26,943 nucleotides of DNA from Gracilaria domingensis (lineage: Eukaryota; Rhodophyta; Florideophyceae; Gracilariales; Gracilariaceae), in the NCBI GenBank assembly GCA_022539475.1, contig VCMS01000133.1:1-26943 (forward strand), written 5' to 3'. Below, one piece after another: positions 10,262 through 18,722 of the stretch. The notes beneath the pieces were generated by a model. The model was not told the DNA's origin, did no database searches, and worked only from the letters and a program-made list of their open reading frames with translations. The position numbers and the translations under genes are program-made. Numbering within the stretch: the first letter of the stretch is position 1; every line of letters begins with the position of its first letter.

Positions 10262-10342
10262 GAGAAAGAGAATGAAGTACGCTTCATCTCTGCTTAATGG
10301 ATTCCATTAAGCGGACATGAAGCGTACCTCATTCTCTTTCTC
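10262..10342. repeat. Long hairpin H1, 26-bp arms with one mismatch
   Basis: Arms 10262-10287 and 10317-10342 are reverse complements except for one position. Between them is a second perfect stem, GCTTAATGG (10292-10300) pairing with CCATTAAGC (10304-10312). The whole 81 nt can fold into one almost continuous stem. Confidence 0.85.
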
Positions 10343-10679
10343 CGCCCTCGTCGGACGCCTCCATAAAGCGGACAGCATCCATATCTCACGGATGTATTCC
10401 GTGCAGTCTTTCCGTTCAGTCTTTTCGTACGTGCTTCCATATCCTTCTACGTATCTTTGTTCTAAACTAACCAATCCTCACCACGTCTCTTCGCGCTCTG
10501 CGACATGTAAGCGGCAGGAAAAAGGCTTTGGGTTACTTTTGCGAGTTACTAGGTCCCTCGACTTTTCTAGCGCAACGTTTCTGTTTTGTTTTATCAATGG
10601 TACGTTCCATCGCATTTCAAATGTATCCAACGGAGCATTGACTAACTTATGGATACTTTCTGCTTGCGTATACAGGTAA
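10317..10679 (+). other. Doubtful ORF of 120 codons
   Basis: An ATG-started frame in a region otherwise full of hairpins. It begins inside the right arm of hairpin H1. The product is rich in Ser, Phe and Arg, shows no motif or domain I recognise and has no neighbour arrangement that supports it. Probably not a gene. Confidence 0.15.
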
Positions 10680-10721
10680 ATGCCTTTTGATGCGGACGTA
10701 GCTCACGAGTTGCAGGTGCAG

Positions 10722-10773
10722 GTTCCTCAAGTAGGGAACCATGCATCTGGGCATGGTTCCCTACATGAGGAAC
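10722..10773. repeat. Long hairpin H2, 23-bp arms with one mismatch
   Basis: Arms 10722-10744 and 10751-10773 differ at one position and close on the loop ATCTGG. The single mismatch sits inside an otherwise perfect stem, as in H1. Confidence 0.85.
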
Positions 10774-10774
10774 G

Positions 10775-10807
10775 GAGAGGATGAGGCGCTTCGCGCCTCA
10801 TCCTCTC
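10775..10807. repeat. Perfect hairpin H3, 15-bp arms, TTC loop
   Basis: GAGAGGATGAGGCGC (10775-10789) pairs perfectly with 10793-10807. It follows H2 after one base. There is no T-run after it, so it does not look like a simple terminator. Confidence 0.85.
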
Positions 10808-10839
10808 GGAGTACGTATTTGTTCTACCGATACAGCACT

Positions 10840-10900
10840 ATGGTGGAGGTGCAGTCTGCGGCATCTGCCGCAGATTGCGCCTACACCCGCTCCATCATGG
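10840..10900. repeat. Hairpin H4, two-part stem
   Basis: Inner arms 10851-10861 and 10868-10878 (GCAGTCTGCGG against CCGCAGATTGC) close on CATCTG. An outer stem, TATGGTGGAG against CTCCATCAT, extends it with an internal loop. Confidence 0.7.
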
Positions 10901-11286
10901 AGAAATGGTACATGTAATATAGCGAAGTAGTGGTTAGCAAAAGCGGTCGATGGAAGAATAGATACGAATAAAACGGTATGATTTCATAATGGACATCATC
11001 TGTACTAGCACTAGTATTCCATGCGTTGCAGGGTATCATTCCGCAGAAGGTATCGTGTAATGTGCACCTTAATGGAAACTGAACCTAGACTTCGCGATAT
11101 ATGGTTCAGGTAGCCCTCGACTAAAGAACTAGCATGAGTGGAAAACCCACCAGTATTTACTGCACAGCGATTCTGGACGACCCAAGCAATTATCTCCAAA
11201 TTTTGAAATAATTGATCTCGATGTTTTTTCAAAAAATTTACTGGACGACCCTTGCCAATTTCTGGACGACCCTCGCCAAAAACTAG
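10901..11286. other. Non-coding stretch at the junction between region A and the first retroelement
   Basis: No gene seen. CTGGACGACCC occurs three times, at 11173, 11241 and 11262, in an AT-rich setting just before the retroelement pol frame opens at 11287. It is probably the breakpoint region of the truncated element. No long terminal repeat was recognised. Confidence 0.4.
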
Positions 11287-12300
11287 CATCTGCAAGAGAC
11301 AGACGTCCAATCTCCGTACGAGAAGTATCAGCTCGCACTTGCGAATGGTGTTGTTCAGATCTCTGATGAACTGCCCTTTCGAGTCATAGTTGCAAACTCC
11401 GGAAAGAAGGCTCAGTATCTTATGAAGAATCAGGTTATCGGCACTGTGCTCCCGCAACCTACCGCCCTTATCCCTACAAAGGTATCTGCTGCCAAAGTTC
11501 TCGGTTTCCTCGAGTCCGCAAATGCAGTTACATTATCTAAGGAGGAGGAGGAGGATGTCCTCTTATCGATTTCTCCAGTGGAGCTTAATAACCCGAAAGA
11601 TTTGGAAAAGAAGGTCGTTTCTACGAGTTTTGACACACTCTATCCTCTCAAGGAATTAGAACAGTTAGACCTCGGTCATGTACTGGATTCACATCGTGAG
11701 ACGTTACGCGAGATATTGCGTGAGTTCACACCAGTGTGCGATGGATCTCTCGGAGAGGTTTCTGCTACGGAACACTGGATTGGTCTGTTACCAGACACGA
11801 AGCCAATCGTTCAACACCCATATAGGGCAGGTTCGAAGGCACGGGAGGAAGAACAGTTCCAAGTGAATAAAATGCTCCGCGCATGCGTGATTGAACCCGC
11901 TCAGTCATCGTGGGAATCTCAAGTTGTACTGGCTCCAAAACCCGATGGGTCCTGGGGTTTTTGTACTGACTATCGCCGCCTTAAAGATTTCACCGTCAAA
12001 TACGTATGCCGTATACCTCGTATGGATGAGTATATTGATTCGCTTGGAGATGCGACTGGTTTCTGCACATTGGATGAGACCTGGGGATACTGGCAAGTAC
12101 CCGTTCGACCAGAACATCGTGATAGCACCGGTTTTATCTGCTATTTGGGGTTATACTGTTTTGAGCGTATGCCGCTCTGGCTAACGTATGACCCTGCTAC
12201 GCTTCAACGTGCGCGGAACATTCTACTCGCTCGCTTTAAATGGCGGAGATGTATCGTCTATTTGGACGACATCATAGTCTTCTCCAACAAATTTGGATGA
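11287..12300 (+). pseudogene. pol: Reverse transcriptase, N-terminal and palm part (element 1)
   Basis: Open from 11287 to TGA 12298-12300. It begins with the linker that precedes RT (LANGVVQISDELPF, similar to LMANGIVDNIPTKPF in element 2), then RT motifs: VIEPAQSSWESQVVLAPKPDGSWGF with the primer-grip side, CTDYRRL, a first catalytic Asp in CTLDETWGYWQV and YLDDI with the two further Asp. The usual MPFGL-NAPATFQR block is degraded to MPLWLTYDPATLQR. The frame is lost right after YLDDIIVFS. Confidence 0.8.
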
Positions 12301-12664
12301 TCACCTCGAACACGTTCGGGAGATCATGACCAGGCTTCGTGATCCAGGAATAACCCTCAAGTTGAGGAAACGTGAGTTCTTCACTGACTTAGTCAAGTAT
12401 CTTGAACACGTTATCCGCCCGGGACGGCTACTCATCGAGAAAGCTCGTGTGAAGTCACTCAAGGATGCTAAACACCCCAGAACTCAGACTGAGCTACGCT
12501 CCTTCCTAGGGCTATGCAAGGTCTATCGACGGTTTATCCCGGGCTTCGCGAAGATTGCGGGACTTCTCAACGACCTTCTTAGGAAGGGACAACCACCAAC
12601 ACTGGAACCCCTTGCTCCCGCGCAAGCCGAAGCATTCGACTCTCTCAAAGAGGCAGTTACCTGA
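12293..12664 (+). pseudogene. pol: RT thumb and connection (element 1), frameshifted
   Basis: Continues RT in another frame: DHLEHVREIMTRL, LKLRKREFF, then TELRSFLGLCKVYRRFIPGFAKIAGLL, the conserved block between RT and RNase H. It ends at an in-frame TGA (12662-12664). The same frame continues beyond it with PILSLPKNGLLFTVDTNAS, the first RNase H Asp, before the frame shifts again. Confidence 0.75.
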
Positions 12665-13109
12665 GCACCAATCTTATCATTGCCGAAGAATGGATTACTA
12701 TTCACCGTAGATACGAATGCGAGTGCCCACCAAAACCACACCCGATGGAGAACGCAAACCAATTGGTTATTGGTCTAGGACACTCAACGTTCATGCACGG
12801 AACTATTCTGTATCAGAGAAGGAATGTCTTGCCATGGTATGCGCTCTTCAGACACTACGTCCATATCTTATGGGTGTGAATTTTACAGTCAACACGGATC
12901 ATTCCGCGTTGCGTTGGGTGATGTCTATCACTGAATCTTCCGGTGGATCAATGCGCTGGCGACTTCGGCTAGCCGAATTCGATTATGGCGTCATTTACAA
13001 AAAGGGAATTTTGAATACCCTAGCGTACGCCCTCTCCCGTCTAAGAACGGATGGTGAAGCACTTCCGTCGACGACGACGATGAGGAATTCCCTGTTTCTT
13101 ACCCCATGA
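12665..13109 (+). pseudogene. pol: RNase H domain (element 1), frameshifted
   Basis: The VDTNAS Asp motif lies in one frame (about 12,708), and the rest in a second frame from about 12,717: IGYWSRTLN, YSVSEKECLAMVCAL with the catalytic Glu, and TDHSALRWVM with a further Asp. The end of the domain is changed, with LAYALSR where VADALSR is usual. The frame change between 12,720 and 12,750 makes it non-functional. Confidence 0.75.
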
Positions 13110-14205
13110 GAATGATGAGGACTACGAGTTTATCTCGGATGATATATGCGATGATGTACTCGTTGCAAACGGTATCGATCCTGATCTGGGCGCATTTGCC
13201 TCTATCACTCCTGAGGAGTTAGTTTGTGAACAGCACGGAGACCCGTTTTGTACGAAGAGGCGCGCCCAGCTAAATGGAGATGCGAATATCCTCTTTGAAG
13301 TTAACTCACAAGTTTACTTGGTTAAGCTGGTGCGATCTAACCCACAAATTTTGGTTCCCCATTCTCTTCAATCAAGAGTTTTGCATCTTTCGCACTACTC
13401 GAAGATTGCTGCTCACCCTAGTGCCAGGAAGCTTTACACGACACTTCGTCCGGAGTTCTACTTGCCCGTCTTAGCGCTTGATTGTTATTCTACCGTCAAC
13501 ACGTCTACGAACTGTGCTCGAGAACGAGTGAAACTTCGTCGCCATGCGAAAAAGCTTAGTCTGTTTCCCGCACGAGCGCCTCCTGAATTTGTTGCCATCG
13601 ATATACTCGGCGAGTTCTTCCGGACTTCCCGTGGAAACCGCTATTTGCTTGTCCTTACGGATAGGTTTTCTAAACTCGTCCGGACCGTTCCGTTCAAGAA
13701 TGGAGCACGAACTGTGGCGGAAGCTTTCGCTAAGCATTGGGCTTTCGTCTACGTTCCACCGGTCAATCGTCTCTCGGATAATGGCCGGCAATTTGTTGCG
13801 CGCTTCTTCCAGGATGTCTGTCGGTTACTCGATGTGAAGAATTTGTTCACAACGACGTACCATTCCCAATGCAATGGGCAGGTGGAACGGTTCAACCGTA
13901 CGTTGTGGTCCCTATTGCGTGCGTATACTGTCGATCACCCCAAGAGATGGGACTTGTACACGGATACCGTACCTTACGGGTATAATACGCAGGTACACAA
14001 AGTAACTAGCCTCTCACCATTTGAGCTGGTACTCTCGCGTCCTCCACCGCCGGTGGAAGTCGAACCGCAGCCCACGCCGGACAGGTACCCATCTACGGTC
14101 GATCATTATCTCCATTGGAAAACGTGGTTCACTACAATGGTATTTTTTGGGAAATCTTCGATGGCGAAGGCACAACTCGCATACAAGCCAAAGTTCAGTG
14201 CCTGA
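13096..14205 (+). pseudogene. pol: Integrase (element 1)
   Basis: An acidic spacer leads to the zinc-binding region (VLHLSHYSKIAAH) with the two His. Of the usual Cys pair the first is replaced by Ser (STNCARE). The DDE core keeps all three acids: VAIDILG (about 13,600), LSDNGRQF (about 13,777) and GQVERFN (about 13,880). It ends at TGA 14203-14205, just before the GPY/F module, which continues in the frame used from 14227. The substituted Cys and the stop point to decay. Confidence 0.8.
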
Positions 14206-14226
14206 ATCCGTCGGCAACTACCATCC

Positions 14227-15996
14227 TTGGAGAAGGGACAATTCGCCTTTGTAAGGAAAGAATATTATAATCCTGAGAAGGAGAAACGTCACAAAATATC
14301 TCTAATTGTGAATGGACCCCACAAGAACGTCTCTGTAGCGCCAGACACAGTTGTACCAGAAGTTAGTGATCAACATGAGCGGTTCTTCCGCGATCGCGTG
14401 TTACAAAGTACCACCCCTGTTATGGAGGTTGTCGCCCCCCGTACTCTCTCGAAAGACCGTCCATCTACAGCGCACTCGCCAGAGGCTGAAGCCCCTCACG
14501 CTCGTGGTGTTCCACACTTCTCGAGAGAGCTCTCAGACCTTCCGATGTTATCGTCGCACATTCCCGAGTCTTCGGACTCCCACCGTTTAATTCATTCTCG
14601 CTTTATTGCGAAGGTTACACCGCCTACTGACGTGCTTTCTAATCCCGTCGCTTCACCTAAGAAGGGGGAGGAGAATGCCGGCCTTGGCGCGAAGGATGTA
14701 ATTCCGGTGTCGCAACCGTCGTCAAACGCACACGGCACACGGAGTAATGAAGTGGAATTGCCTTCGGGCTCCGTTCAGAACGGCTACGTTCAGGGTACAC
14801 CGATTGCCGTGTCAGCAGATCCCCAATCGTGTGCTGATGTCGCGAAGACCGCCCACCCCTTTGCAGAGGACAGCAGTGGCGTCAGAGCTCGTACTCACAC
14901 GTCCTTGGATAAGGTTCCGCCTCAGCAAACTGGTATTACTCACTCTACTAGGGAAGTATCGCCGGAAAACTCCGTTCAATTGCGTGAAACGCAGGAGTCG
15001 TCAGACCATTGCTCTCGCGAAGCTCCCTCGGCACAGCCGGCAAAGAACTTGTACAACCTGCCGCCTCGGCTGAGTAATGAAACAGGGCACCTGGTAACGC
15101 AATCTGAAAGCGCACCGGATGCTCCGTCGTCCTCTACCGTCGTTGAAGTTCGCAATACCCCGCGCAGTGTTGTTCGAGGGAACCCAGTCACGGTAGATAC
15201 CGGTACAGTTAGCACTCCTTTACAGGACGGTGCGGCACACATTGAAGTGAAATTTTCTCACCCCGAGAACGGTTGAGTTGGTATCGATACTGGCCCGCTT
15301 GCGGGAAGTTCACTCTTGACCCGTCGCAATGACGTAAGCCGCCACGACAGGCCCTCAAGATCATCTGGAGAGGCAGATCCGAGCCGCATGGAGGGGACTT
15401 CAAACACTACTCTTGAAGGAGAGCCGCTGCGCAAGGTGGCACTTAGCGCACAATGCACAGCACTCAGTGGGCCAGCTCGACTGTCAGACAGTGTTACCCC
15501 GACCAACAGTCGTGTCCAATCACGTGAACCGGCACGCGCCGTGGCAACCGATCCGCCTCCCCAACCGACTTTGTCGTCAGGAAGAGCGCGAGCTCGTTCT
15601 CGCGTACTCGCGGATTCCGCCCAACGTACTGAGACACGCAGCTTAACTCCCGCTAGTCCGACTCAGAAGAGTGTGGCTAAACCGCTGAAGGCGTTGGAAT
15701 CTCCCGAGAAGCTCGCGGAAGCGCCTGACACCCCGCTACACTCCAGTGAGGAGCAGGCTAAGAACGACGACACAGTTCGGGAAGTAAATACGAAAGAGTT
15801 CGTGGATGGACCAAATCGTGGGACATAGGCACACCCGAGAGGAGAAAGTCTCTACCGCGTTCGCCGGTACATCTGGCCGCCGTCTAGAGACACGGAAGAG
15901 GCGGTCGAACACCTCCCCCGATCTCAAATCGTGCGCTATCATCGCCGTATCAAAACGGGTTTGCCACGCAACATCGACATGTCTTTTGCATGGTAA
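14227..15996 (+). pseudogene. pol: Integrase GPY/F module, long disordered linker and chromodomain (element 1)
   Basis: The frame first encodes the GPY/F-like module (GQFAFVRKEYY, RHKISLIVNGPHK). It then stays open for about 500 codons of Ser/Pro/Thr/Glu-rich sequence with no domain, interrupted only by TGA 15274-15276 and TAG 15826-15828. It ends in a chromodomain: LYRVRRYIWPPSRDTEEAVEHLP...QIVRYHRRI (about 15,850-15,960), stop at 15,994-15,996. The chromodomain N-terminal part (DQIVGH) is in another frame, so a pair of compensating slips lies near 15,810-15,830. A chromodomain is expected to guide integration to modified histones. The linker is far longer than in element 2, where it is about 100 aa. 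Confidence 0.7.
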
Positions 15997-16006
15997 CGTA
16001 CACGTC

Positions 16007-16023
16007 GATGGAAGGATGGGAAG
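16007..16023 (+). other. Candidate polypurine tract of element 1
   Basis: GATGGAAGGATGGGAAG lies 10 nt after the chromodomain stop, where the primer for plus-strand DNA synthesis is expected. It contains two T residues, and no TG-started LTR was confirmed downstream. Confidence 0.3.
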
Positions 16024-16899
16024 CTCCCGCCGATGAGCAGCGTCACACTAGCGAGGGGCGACCGCTCTAAAGCGGAACTCTACTTTGTACGGCATCAGCA
16101 TCTTTTAGAGGGATCGAGATGAACACTCGAGAAGAGGAATGAATACGTCGAACGAGAGAAGGGAACTCTCCGTAGAGACAGACGCTCTGGTGAGTGTGAA
16201 GAACCTTCCTCGGCTCGCAGGCGAGGAGACTCGATGTATCGCTGGAAGCGAGGGAGGATTGTGCGCAGGAGCTGTGTGAACACGAGAAGTCGGTATCGTC
16301 CCGCTCATCGCGGTGGGTATTTTATACTCTCGCGGAGCGAGGTTAAGGACAGCTCCAGAGGTGAGTTTGCACCTTAGAGGGGAATACGTAGTGCAACGCG
16401 TTTCGCGGAACTTTGTCCGTTATGCGATTCATACTAATCGCTCCGGTACGAAGGTGAAGTACAGCTCTTTATGAGTTGCACGTGGATTTGCCAATTACTT
16501 GGGAATGGTCACAATAGGAATTGGTCACGGTCGTGTACACAGCCTTTGCTGCATTCTTCACACACGTGTAGTGCCTACTACACCCATTCGTAGGGAAACT
16601 TAGTATTATCTCTAGTATTCTAGATAGTTAGGATATTTTACTAATTTTCACCCTGAGAGTGGGGGTCGGCCAATCTACTTAGGTGGGTGAGCTCGACCCG
16701 CACTGGGCAAGTAAACGCACTTAACAAGTGTCGGCTCTGACTCAGGAACCCCTGGTGCGTGATAGCCTCCTCGCGGAGAGTCACTACCTGGTGATGGACT
16801 AGTTATCTGTGGTATAACCGATCGGTGCGAGCTGCTAGTGGGGAGCCCTGCGTGGGCTCGACACGGCGGAGGAGTGAAACGCGTGACACCTAATAGGTC
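16024..16899. other. Non-coding stretch between the two retroelements
   Basis: No gene seen. If the tract at 16,007-16,023 is the polypurine tract, the first part should be the 3' LTR of element 1. No second copy is in the window to prove it. The part 16,600-16,680 is AT-rich with CTAGTATTCTAGATAG. CCANNTGG sites are absent here and start at 16,932. Confidence 0.35.
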
Positions 16900-17104
16900 G
16901 GCAGCACCCGCCGTTGCCTATAGTGCGCGGTGACCAAGTGGTAAATACGCCTGCACTGGTGTGCGGCAGGCACGTATAACCCTCGAGGTCAGCAAAACTA
17001 TTAGAGGACTACTAGACTTACCAATTGGTGACTGTAGAACCGAACTGGTGTCAAATTAGCCTAGTTGGTGCTTGACTTTACCATTTGGTGTGGGAGGTTG
17101 GCGT

Positions 17105-17127
17105 CTCGGGGGTTTAGTACCCCCGAG
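17105..17127. repeat. Hairpin CTCGGGGGT-TTAGT-ACCCCCGAG
   Basis: Perfect 9-bp arms with a 5-nt loop, in the non-coding leader of region C. Its role is unknown. Confidence 0.6.
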
Positions 17128-18637
17128 CGCCCCTCCGGCTCTCACGGGCCTAGTGCCACGTGGGCCACCGGGAGGTGCATTTGTGGTGCACCACCCCGGC
17201 CACATATCTACACTACCTAGTAATTATTAATTCTAAATTATCGAGAATAGACTAATTAGTCCTGTCCAATCCTGCGCTTGCGCGTCCCACGTGGTACAGT
17301 AGACACACGTGCCCGGGAGAGCGTGACGTCACCACTTGGTCTTGTAGAGCCCCCGTTGATCTGGCCGAGCTATACTACAGACCCCCCTCCTACCGACAGG
17401 CACGCCCCGTGGCTGCGAAGGTCCTACGGCGTTTGCCGCCTTTTCACCAAACGGTCGTCGGCGCGCATCGCCTGGCGCACGGCGCGTCTCGCGATGACGC
17501 GAAGATGGCGCGGTGCACGGCGCGGCTCGCCACATGCACTGCAGCGCCATTACCCACGCCGCCGTACCCCCCTGTGGTAGGTGCGATCGTACCTTACGTC
17601 CCTCGTGGTATTGGAACGCGAAACCGCGAACCGCGACCATTCAGGTTGATCTTGTCGCGCGCCTGGTACCACGTGGTTGTCTTCGCCTCTTTGGTCCCTC
17701 CCGGAGGAGTCCGTCACTCCATCTTCCCCTGTCCGTCCTCCCCCTGGGCGGGTTAGTCCCGGCTTACCAGTTGGTTTCGAGCCTCCCTTCGGTGGGGTTC
17801 GCAGTTGTCAACCGATCGGCACACCGCCCCCTCGTGGTGTCGCTCCTATCCTCTGTTGGCCACTTGGTCTTGTGCCGTACTGAGGTGAAACCTCGTTGGT
17901 TCCGACACGTACTGTCTCTCCGCTTGAGTGAGGGCGCCACTGGGGTGTCGTTGCCTTGGGCGGCCGCGTCGAGGAGACTCCTGCCCGTGGCTCTTCAGAC
18001 TTCGTGACCGTACCGGTGCTGACGCCGCTTCTACCTAGTGGTCTGCCTCATCGGGGTGTTCAGGCGTGCTTCAGGTCCAGCCGAGGGGTTTACCCGACTG
18101 CGTGGCGTTCAGCGCCCCTCCACCTGGTTCCTCGCGGTCTCCTTCCGTCCCTTAGGTTCCCTCTGGGGTGGTTGTACCCTCCCTGGTTCACGGAACCCGT
18201 CCAGCCGGCGCACAACCCTGGTCATTTTCACGGTGTGTCAGCTCGCTCGAGCGGCGTGCCCGTTCTCTGTGACCCCTCAGGTTTCATCTAGTCATCCAAT
18301 TGGTGGTGTTCCCCCTCTCGGTTGGTATCCTCCGTGGCACGCTCTCGCTCCAACTCGCGCCTTTAATACCTCATGGGTGATCAACCCGCTTCCCCAACGG
18401 GGTGGTCGATGACGTTCGAACGCCGTCAAGACGGTGCCGAGGAGGGCATCGCGCGCGCCCTTCCCGTTGTGGTGGACCCCGGGGTGAGACGGCGCCGTTT
18501 CAATCGAATTACCACGTGGTTGACTCTTCGCAGCCCTGTCTGCCGTCCCAGACCGGTACACCTGTGTCCTTTCCATCGGGCGCCGAGGCTCCCGTGGAGG
18601 CCAACCACTTGTTATTGGAGGAGCCGCACTTCGACCC
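17128..18637. other. Non-coding GC-rich leader upstream of the plus-strand gene
   Basis: Several overlapping frames are open here by GC bias, but none has a recognisable motif or a supported start. The stretch is dense in CCANNTGG, including four copies of the E-box-like CCACGTGG (17,156; 17,288; 17,669; 18,511). It may be an LTR or the regulatory region of the gene at 18,723. Confidence 0.4.
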
Positions 18638-18643
18638 TATAAA
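18638..18643 (+). promoter_or_regulatory. TATA box TATAAA of the plus-strand gene
   Basis: TATAAAGG lies 85 nt before the first ATG of the long plus-strand ORF, a normal spacing for a TATA box plus short leader. A CCACGTGG site is about 120 nt further upstream. Confidence 0.55.
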
Positions 18644-18722
18644 GGGATATTCGGCTTCTGAAGTCTCCCACTCGGCGGAGGTCAACCGTTCGGTTCGCGA
18701 AACTGTTGCCTCCCGGTCGAGG

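Larger units (their letters stand above)
11287..16023 (+). mobile_element. 5'-truncated, decayed Ty3/Gypsy chromovirus (element 1)
   Basis: The order RT, RNase H, integrase, GPY/F module, linker and chromodomain is that of a chromodomain-bearing Ty3/Gypsy element. Gag and protease are missing, because the open frame starts in the protease-RT linker. At least four frame changes and two in-frame stops break pol, so the copy is dead. The right end is set at a purine-rich tract after the chromodomain; LTRs were not identified. CCANNTGG sites are at background level (one site), unlike element 2. Confidence 0.85.

Noticed and set aside
10775..10807. Rho-independent type terminator
   Set aside because: Perfect stem but no T-run, and the setting is eukaryotic.
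11011..11457. Minus-strand ORF of 148 codons over the 5' end of element 1
   Set aside because: Covers the antisense of the pol linker that is recognisable on the plus strand.
16925..16995. tRNA-like stretch (TGACCAAGTGGTAAATACGCC resembling a Leu/Ser A box)
   Set aside because: No proper B box (GGTTCGANTCC) and no cloverleaf could be drawn. The AAGTGG part is one of the CCANNTGG sites.
17278..18412. Several open frames of 60-165 codons in the GC-rich leader
   Set aside because: They overlap in all frames, lack motifs and follow from few AT-rich stops in GC-rich DNA.
18402..18722. Earlier start for the plus-strand protein
   Set aside because: The frame is open, but no ATG lies in it before 18,723 and the TATA box at 18,638 falls inside this stretch.
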